Shown piece after piece: positions 1-8,167 of a DNA stretch of 64,000 bases; within the stretch, counting starts at the first letter, position 1, and every line of letters starts with the position of its first letter. The notes under the pieces were generated by a model. It searched no databases. It was not told the origin of the DNA and saw nothing but the letters and a program-made list of their open reading frames with translations. A program made the position numbers and the translations under genes. Origin of the DNA: Caulobacter hibisci (lineage in GTDB: Bacteria > Pseudomonadota > Alphaproteobacteria > Caulobacterales > Caulobacteraceae). The stretch spans positions 103,508 through 167,507 of the forward strand of contig NZ_JADWOX010000011.1 of NCBI RefSeq assembly GCF_016135805.1. The letters run 5' to 3'.

Positions 1-1
1 C

Positions 2-256
2 AAGGCCATGCTGGCGTTCGCCATGACGTTGGAGGAGTTCGTCGAAGAGACGGGCGATGCGATCGCGCACCTGGATACGACCGAGCTCGTCTCCTGCTAT
101 CGCGCCATGTTCAAGGATCTCTCCGCCAAGGCTTTGCAGGCCAAGTCGGCCAAAGACGACTGGCTCGCCCGCCTTGGACGGACCGGGCGGGGAGACGAGC
201 CGTTCGAACCGGACGGCTCGGCCGATCCGCGCGATCCTGATGATGAGCCGTCATAG
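2..256 (+). CDS. 3' fragment of an unrecognised gene
   Basis: An open frame enters from the left edge and ends with TAG at 254-256. It has an in-frame ATG at position 8 but may begin outside the window. About 84 residues are visible: a helical, acidic-to-mixed region, then a polar tail rich in D, P and G. I recognise no family. Its stop overlaps the relaxase stop by three bases, so the two genes converge. The position beside a relaxase suggests a conjugation or accessory gene of the same element, but that is inference from context only. Confidence 0.45.
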   Translation, partial: KAMLAFAMTLEEFVEETGDAIAHLDTTELVSCYRAMFKDLSAKALQAKSAKDDWLARLGRTGRGDEPFEPDGSADPRDPDDEPS

Positions 257-1963
257 GCCAAGCCCGCGATCGCGCCCGAAGGTCCAGTCGACCCGCCGCC
301 CGGGCATCAGCTTGCCCGACACCTGCTGGCCAAGCCGACCCTCGAGGCTGGGGGACCATCTCACCAGCTGGAAACCGAGCCCGTCGTCCAGCATGGCGAA
401 ACGGCCCGAGGCCAGATCGAGCCGGCGTTGAAAGGTCCCTGACAGGCGCTCTCCCGTCTGTCCGGCGCGCGGCGCAAGACCGGTGCTACGCGCCAGTGTT
501 TCGCTCGCCGCGGCCAAATCCGCGGCTTCGAGGCGTTCCAGCAGCCGCACCGCCAGGACGATGCGGCCCGCCCGTCGCTGGGCCAAGCCCCGCTCGACCA
601 GGACCTCGGCGCGCTGGTCCGCGGCGGCGGCGACCTGTCCGCCAAACCCGCCGACGCCGGCGCCTGCGCCGCCTGCCACCAGCTGTCGATCAAGCCAGGT
701 CGCGCCACGAGCGCCGACCTGGGCCTCGAGGGTCAGATCGCTGCGCACGACCAGGCTCGGGCCCGCTCGCGCCTTGCCCGCCTCTCCGGCCCGAATCTCG
801 ACGATGGCGCCGGGGCTGGCGTCGGAACTCGCGGCCAGGTCCGAGACGACGACATGGTGCTGGCGCCCATCCATGCCGTCGATGACGACGTAGGCCGTGC
901 CCGCCAGTTCGTCATGCAGGCCGCGCTCCACGAGGCGGCCGACGACGGGCGTTCCGGCGCGATCGGCGTCGAGCGTGAAACGGGCGGGATCGACGCGCCC
1001 GCCATCGCGGGCCATGGCCTTGTGCATCGTCTTGATGATGTCGCCCCGGGTCGACAGGTCCCGCAGGCGCGGCTCAAGGTCGTCCGACAGCCGCCACCGC
1101 GCCGCTCCCGTCGTTTGGGCCAGGCCCAGCTTCTCCAGATGCTGCAGCCGGCCGACCAGACGCAGCCGCTGAGCGTCTTGGCCCGGCAGGTCCGGGAGAG
1201 AGAGTTCCCGTCCGGCCGCCGCGCGCGACAGGGTGCGATCAAGACCCGTCCAGCGCTCGGCCCCGACCTCGGCGTCGAGCGCGGCCTCGATCTGCCGCTG
1301 GGTGCGGGGACCGAGTTCGAGGGTCGCCAGATGCTCGGCTCGGGAGCGAAGGCCGCTTGCGACGTAGTCGCCGGCGATGACCAGGTCGCGCCCGTTATCG
1401 GCCTTGCCGCGCACCAGGACGTGGACGTGGGGGTTGTCGGTGTTCCAGTGATCGATGCCGACCCAATCGAGCCGCGTGCCCAGGTCGCTTTCCATCTGGC
1501 CCATCAGATCGCGGGCGTAGGCGCGAAGATCGGTCAGCTCGCCAGCGTCCTCGGGTGAGACGATGAAACGAAAGTGGTGACGGTCGTCCTCGCAGCGGTC
1601 GGCGAAAGCGGCGACCTGCGCCTGCTCGCCGCGGGCGTCGAACATCTTGGCAGGAGCGCCGTCGCGGGTGACACCCTCGCGCTCGAGATAGGCGATGTGG
1701 CGGCTCAAGGGCGCTGCGCGATAGCGCGCGCCGGCGTGGCGGACGATGCGGGCCTTGACGATCACCCGGCGCGCGCCAGGCCCGGTGCAGCGTCCGCGCG
1801 CCGCGCCTCGGCCCTGGCGAGCGCCCGATCCGCGCCGCCCGATGCCGGCGTCGGCGGCGCGCAAGGTCGCCTTGCGCACCGCCCCAAGGAAGCTTGTCCC
1901 GACCTTGCGGTCATGACCCACCCGGCCAGGGCGCAGGAGGAATTCGTCGTCGAATTCGCTCAC
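251..1963 (-). CDS. rlxS: Relaxase/mobilisation nuclease, DUF3363 type
   Basis: A conjugative relaxase of about 570 residues that would nick oriT and lead the transferred strand. The N-terminal third has the VirD2/TraI-like histidine motifs HHFRF and, further on, NPHVHVLVRG, the metal-binding HxH of relaxases. The C-terminal part has the DUF3363 character of the RlxS family, found in rhizobial and caulobacterial ICEs. I chose the GTG at 1963, reading VSEFDDEF, because family members begin with such an acidic stretch before an RxGR segment. The frame stays open 34 codons further upstream with unconvincing sequence. The neighbouring traF, parA and repA genes fit the usual order of this ICE class. 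Confidence 0.9.
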   Translation of the reverse strand: MSEFDDEFLLRPGRVGHDRKVGTSFLGAVRKATLRAADAGIGRRGSGARQGRGAARGRCTGPGARRVIVKARIVRHAGARYRAAPLSRHIAYLEREGVTRDGAPAKMFDARGEQAQVAAFADRCEDDRHHFRFIVSPEDAGELTDLRAYARDLMGQMESDLGTRLDWVGIDHWNTDNPHVHVLVRGKADNGRDLVIAGDYVASGLRSRAEHLATLELGPRTQRQIEAALDAEVGAERWTGLDRTLSRAAAGRELSLPDLPGQDAQRLRLVGRLQHLEKLGLAQTTGAARWRLSDDLEPRLRDLSTRGDIIKTMHKAMARDGGRVDPARFTLDADRAGTPVVGRLVERGLHDELAGTAYVVIDGMDGRQHHVVVSDLAASSDASPGAIVEIRAGEAGKARAGPSLVVRSDLTLEAQVGARGATWLDRQLVAGGAGAGVGGFGGQVAAAADQRAEVLVERGLAQRRAGRIVLAVRLLERLEAADLAAASETLARSTGLAPRAGQTGERLSGTFQRRLDLASGRFAMLDDGLGFQLVRWSPSLEGRLGQQVSGKLMPGRRVDWTFGRDRGLGL

Positions 1964-2145
1964 CGGCGCACCGCTGGCGGCGGCGGCTTTGAAAAGCTTG
2001 GGGAAATCGCCCTTGGCGACGGCGGCGACGCAGCAGCGATGGCGCTGCAAACCCAAGCCCTGCAAGGGATTGGCGAACCACCGACGGCGCTGCTTTTATC
2101 TGGCCATCGACCGGAATTTCGCAGCTCTACGCTTCCCCTCGCCAT
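1964..2145. other. Intergenic gap before the relaxase; candidate oriT region
   Basis: The genes from relaxase to repA are otherwise tightly packed, but this gap of about 180 bp separates the lytic transglycosylase stop from the chosen relaxase start. In the related ICEMlSymR7A the transfer origin lies near rlxS, so this is where I would look for oriT. I see only a weak inverted repeat (CCCT-gca-AGGG) and no recognisable nic consensus. If the relaxase starts further upstream, the gap shrinks. Confidence 0.25.
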
Positions 2146-2742
2146 CTATCGATCGCCCTCGTGAGAAGATTGCTCAGGCCGATCGCCGCGGTCCAAGCGC
2201 ACCGGTGTCTCATAGCCAGGCCGAGATCCCAGGTCGGCGGGCCAGGGCGAGGCGAACAGGCCTGCTGCGCGCCAATCGGCGAGCCTGGGCGGGGCTAGGC
2301 CACCACCGGTCAGTCGCTGGACGTAGGCCCGGGTTTCCGCCGGCAAGGGGCGACCGGCCAGGCTCTGCTCGTAGCGACGGGGTCCTGCGTTGTAGGCGGC
2401 CAGGAACCCCGGCGCGCCGTAGCGATCGAGAAGCTCACGTAGATAGGCGGAGCCTGCCGTGACGTTGTCGCGGGGATCGAACGGATCATCGCCAAGGCCT
2501 AGTCGCGCGCGAAGCTCGGCCCAGGTCGCCGGCATCAGCTGCATCAGACCCATGGCGCCGGCCGGGGACACGGCGCGAGGATCCCCGGCGCTCTCGGCGG
2601 CGATGACCGCGACGATCAGGTCTTCGGAGAGCCCGAACCTGGCCGCGCTCGTCTGCACATGGCGTCGGTCTTGAGCCTTCGCCGCCGGCGCGATCGAGCC
2701 GACGAGGACGGCCAAGAGGAGCGCGTGGAGGGCCGGCTTCAT
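2146..2742 (-). CDS. Lytic transglycosylase (SLT domain)
   Basis: A 198-residue periplasmic peptidoglycan lytic transglycosylase, the VirB1-like enzyme that opens the cell wall for the mating apparatus. It has an N-terminal signal peptide (hydrophobic LLLAVLVGS, cleavage near AKA-QD) and the SLT hallmarks in order: the catalytic glutamate in AAESAG, GLMQLMP, and AYNAGP. Its ATG overlaps the traF stop as ATGA, so the two are translationally coupled. The C-terminal 50 residues are low-complexity and charged. Confidence 0.9.
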   Translation of the reverse strand: MKPALHALLLAVLVGSIAPAAKAQDRRHVQTSAARFGLSEDLIVAVIAAESAGDPRAVSPAGAMGLMQLMPATWAELRARLGLGDDPFDPRDNVTAGSAYLRELLDRYGAPGFLAAYNAGPRRYEQSLAGRPLPAETRAYVQRLTGGGLAPPRLADWRAAGLFASPWPADLGSRPGYETPVRLDRGDRPEQSSHEGDR

Positions 2743-3272
2743 CGCCCAGGCTCCTCGTCGCGCGCCAGCTGGGGGCGAACCGGCGATGAGGTCAAAACCG
2801 GCCTTGCGACCGCCAGGATCTGCGAGGCGGGCGTGGCGCCCATGTAGCGTCCATCGAAGCTGCCCGCCTCCGCCGAAAGTAGGAAGACTTCATTGGGGCG
2901 CAGCCTCAGGCAGCCGCGCCAGACGGGGAGGGGACGATTGACCCGGTCGACGATCGCCGCCCGCGCGACCTCCAAGCCGTCGATCATCACCACCGGACCT
3001 TGCCGGCAGACGTTCTGGCCTGGCCCTGCGGCGATCGGCTTCAGGAGCGGCACGCCGGCGGGCAGCCAACCGCGGGCCGCCAGCAGGTCGGCGATTGCGG
3101 GCGCTGGACGGACGGCCACCAGATCGCCGGGCTGGGGAGCGTTGGCGCGATCGAGCCGGTAGAGCCCCACCGGGACGCTGGCGGTGGTGTTCCACATCAG
3201 CCGCGGCGGCGAAGGGCGCCAAGACAAGGCCAAGCCGGCGCCGACGCTCAGAGCGAGCACCAGGCGCCTCAC
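2739..3272 (-). CDS. traF: TraF-like S26 signal peptidase
   Basis: A conjugative-transfer serine peptidase of 177 residues. In RP4-type systems TraF matures the pilin TrbC. The sequence starts with a membrane segment (LVLALSVGAGLAL), followed by the catalytic Ser region NTTASVPVGLY and the Lys region LLKPIAAGPG, with the usual S26 spacing. The GTG at 3272 overlaps the upstream DUF2840 stop in a GTGA arrangement. A longer in-frame extension exists, but it would run deep into DUF2840. It ends in an ATGA overlap with the transglycosylase gene. Confidence 0.9.
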   Translation of the reverse strand: MRRLVLALSVGAGLALSWRPSPPRLMWNTTASVPVGLYRLDRANAPQPGDLVAVRPAPAIADLLAARGWLPAGVPLLKPIAAGPGQNVCRQGPVVMIDGLEVARAAIVDRVNRPLPVWRGCLRLRPNEVFLLSAEAGSFDGRYMGATPASQILAVARPVLTSSPVRPQLARDEEPGR

Positions 3273-3754
3273 GGTTCGATCCCCCGATCCAGGGCCTTGC
3301 GAAGGACGAAGGCGTGATGGCGCTGGGCGCCGTAGTCGCGCGGGGCAAGGCCCGCGGCCAGCCGGTTGTGCAGATGGCGCCAATAGTCGGGCGCGGTCTC
3401 GACGGGGGCGCCGCCGGCCGCCTCGATCCGATCAATGGCGGCCAACGCCTGCTGGACCTTGGGCCAGCCGCGCACCAGGGCCAGGCATTCGGCGCCGGGA
3501 CGCACGCAAGGCCTTGTCGTGTAGGCCTCGCCGGCCGCCGGCGCGCGCAGGATGTCCAGTTCCGAGCGGATGGTGCCATAGGGACCCGCCGCCCAGCGCA
3601 CCAGGCACAGCACTGATCCCGGAGCGAAGGCGAGCGTTCGGCGACGGCGGTCAAGGCGCGTCTCGCCGATGGCGGCTCCGAACCGGATCCACTGCTCGAT
3701 GCGGCCCTCCCACCAGGTCAGGTCTATCTCGACCCCGACGGTCGGCCCGCTCAT
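3269..3754 (-). CDS. DUF2840 family protein
   Basis: A 161-residue protein matching the DUF2840 pattern: an early WIRFG...ETRLDRRRRTLAFAPG block, then RWAAGPYGTI and a C-terminal HAFVLRKAL helix. Its function is unknown. The family sits between traF and parA in this class of ICE, as it does here. The ATG at 3754 overlaps the preceding stop (ATGA), and the stop overlaps the traF start, so it belongs to one tightly coupled operon. Confidence 0.8.
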   Translation of the reverse strand: MSGPTVGVEIDLTWWEGRIEQWIRFGAAIGETRLDRRRRTLAFAPGSVLCLVRWAAGPYGTIRSELDILRAPAAGEAYTTRPCVRPGAECLALVRGWPKVQQALAAIDRIEAAGGAPVETAPDYWRHLHNRLAAGLAPRDYGAQRHHAFVLRKALDRGIEP

Positions 3755-3999
3755 CGCGGCGCCTCCCCGCCCTGGTCGGCGGCCGGCGCCGGATAAGTCT
3801 GGTCGAAGAGATCGCGGATCATCTCGGCGACGGTCAGTCCGCGCGCGAAGGCGGCCATCTTGATGCGCCCCCGGCAGGCAGGGGTGACGTCGATGGTCAG
3901 GCGGGCGGTGAAGGCGTCGGCCCGCTTCTGCGCCGGCGCGGCCTCGCGGACCCAGGCCTCGGCGCCGGCCGGCCGCGCAGCGAAGGGCTTGCCGCTCAT
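3751..3999 (-). CDS. Small ribbon-helix-helix-like protein next to parA
   Basis: An 82-residue protein. After a variable N-terminus comes a short beta-like segment (RLTIDVTPACRGRIK) followed by two helices (MAAFARGLTVAEMIRDLFDQTY). That layout fits a ribbon-helix-helix DNA-binding protein. It overlaps parA by four bases, the place where small centromere-binding partners of ParA are encoded, so a ParB-like partition role is likely but inferred. I see no other domain. Confidence 0.65.
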   Translation of the reverse strand: MSGKPFAARPAGAEAWVREAAPAQKRADAFTARLTIDVTPACRGRIKMAAFARGLTVAEMIRDLFDQTYPAPAADQGGEAPR

Positions 4000-4631
4000 G
4001 CCAGGGCCTCCAGTTCGGCCGCGAGGCCGGCGATCTCCGCGGCGGCCGCGCCCAGGGGCTCAAGCTCGGCGGCGAGGCGCCCGGCCTGCATGGCCGTGGC
4101 GAACACCACCCGCTGGCCTACCCGCTGGCGCAGGGCGCCGATGTCCTGCTGCTCGAGGGCTTGGGCCGTCTCGCGGGCGATGATGGTGCGGGCCGCGCAG
4201 CGATTGAGGACGAAGCGGGCGCGCAGGTCGGGCCGATAGACCCTGGCCTCGTCGATCAGCCGCAACATTTCGGCCGAGGCCCAGCCATCAAGCGGGGAGG
4301 GCTGTACGGGGGCCAGCACCAGGTCGGCGGCGAGCAGGGCCGAGCGCAGCAGCGGCGCGACCCGGGGCGGGCCGTCGATGATCACGTGATCGGCGCCGCG
4401 CGCCATCTCGGGCGCTTCCAGGTGGAGGGTCTCGCGCGGCAGGCCGACCACGCCGAAGGCGCGCGGCAGGCCGGCGTGGCTGCGGGCCTGGGCCCAGTCG
4501 AGCGCGGAGGCCTGGGGGTCGGCGTCGAGCAGCGTCACGCGCCGGCCTTGCGCGGCCCATCGACCGGCCAGGTTGAGGGCCAGGGTCGTCTTGCCCACGC
4601 CGCCCTTCTGATTGAGGAAGGCGATGATCAT
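3996..4631 (-). CDS. parA: ParA-family partition ATPase
   Basis: A 211-residue ParA/MinD-type ATPase for element maintenance. It has the deviant Walker A motif KGGVGKTT (residues 9-16), a switch I DADPQ motif and the DGPPR Walker B region. The short length, without an N-terminal HTH, is typical of small plasmid-type ParA. Its start overlaps the repA stop (ATGA) and its stop overlaps the ribbon-helix-helix-like gene, so replication and partition genes are coupled. Confidence 0.93.
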   Translation of the reverse strand: MIIAFLNQKGGVGKTTLALNLAGRWAAQGRRVTLLDADPQASALDWAQARSHAGLPRAFGVVGLPRETLHLEAPEMARGADHVIIDGPPRVAPLLRSALLAADLVLAPVQPSPLDGWASAEMLRLIDEARVYRPDLRARFVLNRCAARTIIARETAQALEQQDIGALRQRVGQRVVFATAMQAGRLAAELEPLGAAAAEIAGLAAELEALA

Positions 4632-5746
4632 GACGCTCGTCCCCGCAAGGCGCGCGGACCTACTAGGAAGTTAGAGTCTGGGTTAGAGTCCAAGTTAGCA
4701 GGCGCGCCAAGGCCTGCGGGGCAAGGCTTTGCGGCGGGCGGTTGCGCCTGATCTCCCGTGTCGCCCGCGCCTGATCTCCCGATAGTCCCCGCGCCCGATG
4801 TCACGACCCCCTCCACAGACCTGTCCACAGGGGCGGCCACAGGGCTGGCCACAGCACTGGCCATAGGGGCGCCTGGCGATCGCCGGGGCGCCCGGGCGGG
4901 CGGCGCGCCCAAGGCGATGACGGCGTTGAGCGGCACGATCCGCAGACGCTCAACGCCGCGGGCGCGATCCATGGCCAGGTGGTAGCCGGGCAGAGGCTGG
5001 CGCGCGACGATGCGACGGATGTCTAGGGCGAAGTCGGAGGGGCGCGCCAGGCTGCCGGACTTCTGGTGCAGGTGCGACAGCTCGAAGATCCAGCCGCCGG
5101 GTTGGTGGCCGGCGTGCTTGCGGGCGACCCGGTAGAGCCAGCGCTCGATGCCGCCGGTCAGACGGAAGTAGAGCGGGTCGATGGTCAGGACGAGAGAGCG
5201 ATCGACGACGCCGCGATAGAACCAGTCGGCCAAGACGACCTCGACGCCCTCGACCCGGCCGCCGGCGCTCCCGCGCTCTTCCCACTCGGCGATCCAGGAA
5301 AACTGCTGGCGCCGCCAATGCTCGCCCTGGCGGATGGTGGTGGCCACCACGGTCGACTGCAGGCGGCGCAGGGCGGCCTTGAACAGGCGATATTCGGTGG
5401 CGCCGGTGGCCCGGCCGATGGCGGTGAGCAGCTGGTAGGGCGTAAAGCGCAGGCGCCGAGAGGTGCGCAGGCCCCCGTTCTCGGCGTCGACGATCTGCGA
5501 GGCGGCCCAGATCAGGACGTCGGCGTCCCAGATCGTCGCCATGCCGTGCTCGGGCAGGGCATGGACCTCCACCTGGACGTCGCCGGCCCGGTAGAGGATC
5601 GGCTTGGCCCGCGGCGTCTTCGACAGCGAGAAGAACGGGCGCTCCATCAGGTCGCGCTGGTCGCGGGGGCTGGCGTCGCCGGCCGCCACCACGAAGGGGT
5701 CCAGGCGCGGGGCCGCTGCGATATCGAACTTGGGGGGCTTGGCCAT
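4628..5746 (-). CDS. repA: Replication initiator protein A
   Basis: A 372-residue protein of the RPA (RepA-like replication initiator) family found on alphaproteobacterial plasmids and ICEs. Recognisable blocks include an early FFSLSKTPR segment, WDADVLIWAASQI, and a central winged-helix-like region ending in HQKSGS. The last ~90 residues are low-complexity, rich in A, P and S. Together with parA it suggests the excised element can replicate briefly. It lies 3 bp downstream of the excisionase-like HTH gene. Confidence 0.88.
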   Translation of the reverse strand: MAKPPKFDIAAAPRLDPFVVAAGDASPRDQRDLMERPFFSLSKTPRAKPILYRAGDVQVEVHALPEHGMATIWDADVLIWAASQIVDAENGGLRTSRRLRFTPYQLLTAIGRATGATEYRLFKAALRRLQSTVVATTIRQGEHWRRQQFSWIAEWEERGSAGGRVEGVEVVLADWFYRGVVDRSLVLTIDPLYFRLTGGIERWLYRVARKHAGHQPGGWIFELSHLHQKSGSLARPSDFALDIRRIVARQPLPGYHLAMDRARGVERLRIVPLNAVIALGAPPARAPRRSPGAPMASAVASPVAAPVDRSVEGVVTSGAGTIGRSGAGDTGDQAQPPAAKPCPAGLGAPANLDSNPDSNFLVGPRALRGRAS

Positions 5747-5748
5747 GC

Positions 5749-6009
5749 TCAGGCCGCGCCCGCCGCGTGGCGCTTGGCCGGCAACACGTTCCCGACCCCC
5801 GGATCGGTGGTGGAGATCTTGGCGCCGCGGTCGGCCCAGGCCTGCAGGTCCTCAAGAGCGTAGACCACGCGCCCGCCGAGCTTGCGGTAGGCTGGGCCGG
5901 TGCCGAAGGTGCGGTGTTTCTCCAGGGTGCGGTGGGACAGGCCCAGGAACAGGGCGGCCTGCTGGGTGCGGATGAAGCGTGGCGTGCCGGCTTGGGGCGA
6001 CGAGGACAT
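5749..6009 (-). CDS. AlpA/excisionase-like HTH protein
   Basis: An 86-residue DNA-binding protein with a MerR/AlpA-type helix-turn-helix: QQAALFLGLSHRTLEKHRTFG followed by a GPAYRKLGG wing and YALEDLQAW. Such proteins act as recombination directionality factors or as activators of replication genes. It is the first gene of the repA-parA-traF-relaxase operon. I chose the ATG at 6009, reading MSSSPQ; the frame stays open upstream through poor, GC-rich sequence. A role equivalent to RdfS of ICEMlSymR7A is an inference from fold and context. Confidence 0.75.
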   Translation of the reverse strand: MSSSPQAGTPRFIRTQQAALFLGLSHRTLEKHRTFGTGPAYRKLGGRVVYALEDLQAWADRGAKISTTDPGVGNVLPAKRHAAGAA

Positions 6010-6132
6010 TGGCGGTCTCCCAGGTTGGGCGGCGCGGGCCAGGATGGCCGGGCGCGGACCTGGGAAGGCTGGCGAAGGGCTCGCCTCAGGGGGGAGTGCG
6101 AAGGCGGGGAGGCGGTTTTCGCACCCCCCTTC

Positions 6133-6162
6133 AGCCGAGCCGAGCCGAGCCGAGCCGAGCCG
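6133..6162. repeat. Six tandem AGCCG pentamers
   Basis: AGCCG is repeated six times in perfect register in the gap between the FseA-like gene and the HTH gene. It could vary in copy number by slippage and so change the spacing in front of the repA operon. No function can be read from the sequence. Confidence 0.8.
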
Positions 6163-6172
6163 CGCCCCGGCT

Positions 6173-6899
6173 TCAGGCGAGCAGAGCGTGGTAGCCGCCG
6201 CCGACCATGCCTTCGGCGTCACGCACCAGGCGCAGGGTCGCATCGCGCAGGGAGGAGGTCTTCCAGGGCGCGGCCGCCACCCGTTCGGAGCCGTAGAGGC
6301 CCGAGGCGATGGCGCGATAGGGCGCGCCGCCCTGGCGGGCGTCCCAGGCGCGCAGCATGGCCTTCAGCCGCTGGCGGCGTTGGACGGTTATGACGTCTTC
6401 CTCGGCCGGCTGGCCGCGCCTTTGCCGCCATAGCCGGGAGAGCGCCGCCAGACGGCGCGGCAGATGATCGTCAAGGGGGATGGCCGCCGCCAGGGGCGTG
6501 GCCGCCTCGCTGCTTTCGGCCAGGAGCGACAGGCGGATCGCTCGCCGTCCCTGGCCCTGGATCAGCCGCCTGTCGGGCAGGTCCCCGGCCGTCAGCCAGC
6601 TGGGTTCGGATAAGGGGGAGGCGACCAGCAGCAGCAGGTCGGCGTCGACCTCGGCCCGCCACCAGACCTGCGCGCTGGCGCCGTCAAGCGAAGGATCGAC
6701 GGGGAAATCGCAGCCCCCAGCGCGCGGGCCAATCGCTCTGGCCGCTCGCTTGGCGCGGAGCCTGGAAGTCGCTCTGATAATCGGGATTGCGGCGAAGATA
6801 CTCCCAGGCCAAATCGGCGGCGGACAGCTCATCGACATAGTCGTAGGCTTGGGCTGATCGCCACCGAGACGCGTCTGGCGACATGAGGTGCTCCGACAA
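6173..6899 (-). CDS. FseA-like DUF6499/DUF2285 activator, split by a +1 frameshift
   Basis: Two overlapping frames together make one protein of about 241 residues. The first (6684-6899) begins MSEHLM and has the DUF6499 signature WEYLRRNPDYQ, but stops soon after RWGLRFP. The second continues the sequence from FPVDPSL in the +1 frame (after 6701) through DUF2285-type helices to the stop at 6173. In ICEMlSymR7A the equivalent genes, msi172 and msi171, are joined by programmed +1 frameshifting to make FseA, the activator of excision. The shift point is UUU-CCC-C-GUC. It could also be a homopolymer sequencing error or a true loss-of-function mutation. The position upstream of the repA operon fits an activator role. 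Confidence 0.8.
6698..6707 (-). promoter_or_regulatory. Candidate +1 frameshift site TTT-CCC-C-GTC
   Basis: On the minus strand the zero-frame codons TTT (6707-6705) and CCC (6704-6702) are followed by an extra C (6701) and then GTC in the frame that continues the protein. Skipping the C restores F-P-V-D-P-S-L. The zero frame stops after five more codons (R-R-S-F-A). Confidence 0.7.
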
Positions 6900-6990
6900 A
6901 GCTCACTTTAGATTGAGTGGGCGATTGTCTTTCCGTGAGACCCAGGCTTTCCAAGGCGCTGTGTCGCGCTCGGGCGATGCCGCGGCGGCA

Positions 6991-7257
6991 TCACTTCGAA
7001 GGCTTGGTCCCGACCAGTTGGCGATAGCCGCACGTGCTCATCCACCGCGCCCGGTCCAGGTGGACCTGGTGGATCCGTTGGGCGCGCGCCGGATCGGCCG
7101 CGATGTCGAGGCCCAGAATGACGGACGCCGCCTCGCGCCAGTCGGCGTGGGCGGCGTCGGCGTCCAGCAAGCGCAGATAGTCTGGCAGGTGGGCGCGGTC
7201 GTAGTCGGTGACCTCAGGGTCGCCGATTGGGGTCTCGCGTAGATCGCCGCTCTGCAT
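6991..7257 (-). CDS. Small DUF2285-like DNA-binding protein
   Basis: An 88-residue protein with the pattern DYDRAHLPDYLRLLDADA, WREAASVILGLD, ARARWMSTCGYRQL-like helices. Small proteins of this type are annotated as DUF2285 DNA-binding proteins in alphaproteobacterial ICEs. In ICEMlSymR7A a small related protein, QseM, acts as an antiactivator of FseA, so a regulatory role is plausible. The ATG at 7257 is preceded by GGAGG at good distance, better than the ATG at 7272. It is the upstream neighbour of the FseA-like gene. Confidence 0.65.
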   Translation of the reverse strand: MQSGDLRETPIGDPEVTDYDRAHLPDYLRLLDADAAHADWREAASVILGLDIAADPARAQRIHQVHLDRARWMSTCGYRQLVGTKPSK

Positions 7258-7356
7258 CGGGCCTCCCACCATCGGCCAGCTTCGACCATAGCGGGATTTG
7301 ACGGCGGCGGCATACGCTGAGCGTGCATCGGGTGATGCGCTGGCGGCATCGCCACC

Positions 7357-7725
7357 CTAGCTTGGCGCGGCGCGGGGTTTGGGCTCGGGGGCGGCGGTGT
7401 CCTTGGGGCGTTCCTCCTTGGGGCGTTCCTCCTGGCGGCGGATCCAGACCAGCGGATAGGTCTCCTCGCCGGCCATCAGCCGGGCGTGGATCGGCTCGGC
7501 CCAGGTGGGATCGTCCAGCTTGACGTTGAGCACCGCGCCGCTGGCCGCATCGGTCGGACGCCAGGCCGCCCCGCACTCGGCCTCGCCGGTGAAGGCGCGA
7601 AAGACCGGCGCGCTCGGAGAGACCTTGGGGGTGGCGGTCAGGCGGACCGTGGCGTCGATCATCAGGGTGGAGACGCGGCCGACGAAGTCGTCGCCGTCGC
7701 GTCGGAACGTGCCGATCGTTGTCAT
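7357..7725 (-). CDS. DUF736 family protein (copy A)
   Basis: A 122-residue protein with the DUF736 layout: MTTIGTFRRDGDDFVG, a central FRAFTGEAECGAAW, then LNVKLDDPTWAEPIHARL. The function is unknown; the family is almost restricted to plasmids and ICEs. Near the end a 15-bp tandem duplication encodes EERPK twice. The ATG at 7725 is the conserved family start. Two more intact DUF736-like genes and two decayed copies occur in this element. Confidence 0.85.
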   Translation of the reverse strand: MTTIGTFRRDGDDFVGRVSTLMIDATVRLTATPKVSPSAPVFRAFTGEAECGAAWRPTDAASGAVLNVKLDDPTWAEPIHARLMAGEETYPLVWIRRQEERPKEERPKDTAAPEPKPRAAPS

Positions 7726-8135
7726 GAGCTGTCCTCTGGCAAGAGTGACGGCGGCGCGTATGGCGGCTAGGGGGAAAGCCTGACGCGCCGCCGCCGTCGC
7801 TTGTGCGACGAGCGCCGGGCGACGGGGGGGACGGCCCGGCATGGCGACCCTGGTCCGGCCGCGGCTTGGTCTCAAGGCGCGCCTGGCGCTGATCGTGCAA
7901 AGACAGGCGCTGGCGTGGTCTAGCGTAGATGTTTTTTGCCTGGCCGCCCCCGGCCGGGCGCTGCGCCGCTGCGCTTGCGAGCTCCGCGCCCAGCCAAGCC
8001 TGCGCCAATGTTGGTCGCAGCATCGCTGTGGAGTGAAAAATCGTCAGCAAGCCGAATCCCTTAGCCGGTTGGGCCTTGGCCCGGCTGCGCGGCTAGGACG
8101 CATCCCTGGGACGATTGACTCTCGCGTCTCGGTGA
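7726..8135. other. Divergent intergenic region, DUF736 to imuA
   Basis: About 410 bp without a convincing gene between the divergent DUF736 and imuA genes. It must hold promoters for both. Near 7931 there is a T-rich stretch. I see no tRNA, small gene with a ribosome-binding site, or repeat here. The LexA box marks the imuA-proximal end. Confidence 0.5.
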
Positions 8136-8150
8136 GAACAAAGATGGAAC
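8136..8150 (+). promoter_or_regulatory. LexA (SOS) box upstream of imuA
   Basis: GAAC-aaagatg-GAAC, a perfect match to the alphaproteobacterial LexA operator GAAC-N7-GAAC (GTTC-N7-GTTC on the other strand). It overlaps the first possible ATG of imuA (8144), which favours translation from the ATG at 8168. Confidence 0.85.
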
Positions 8151-8167
8151 AAAGCCGTTCCCCAGCC

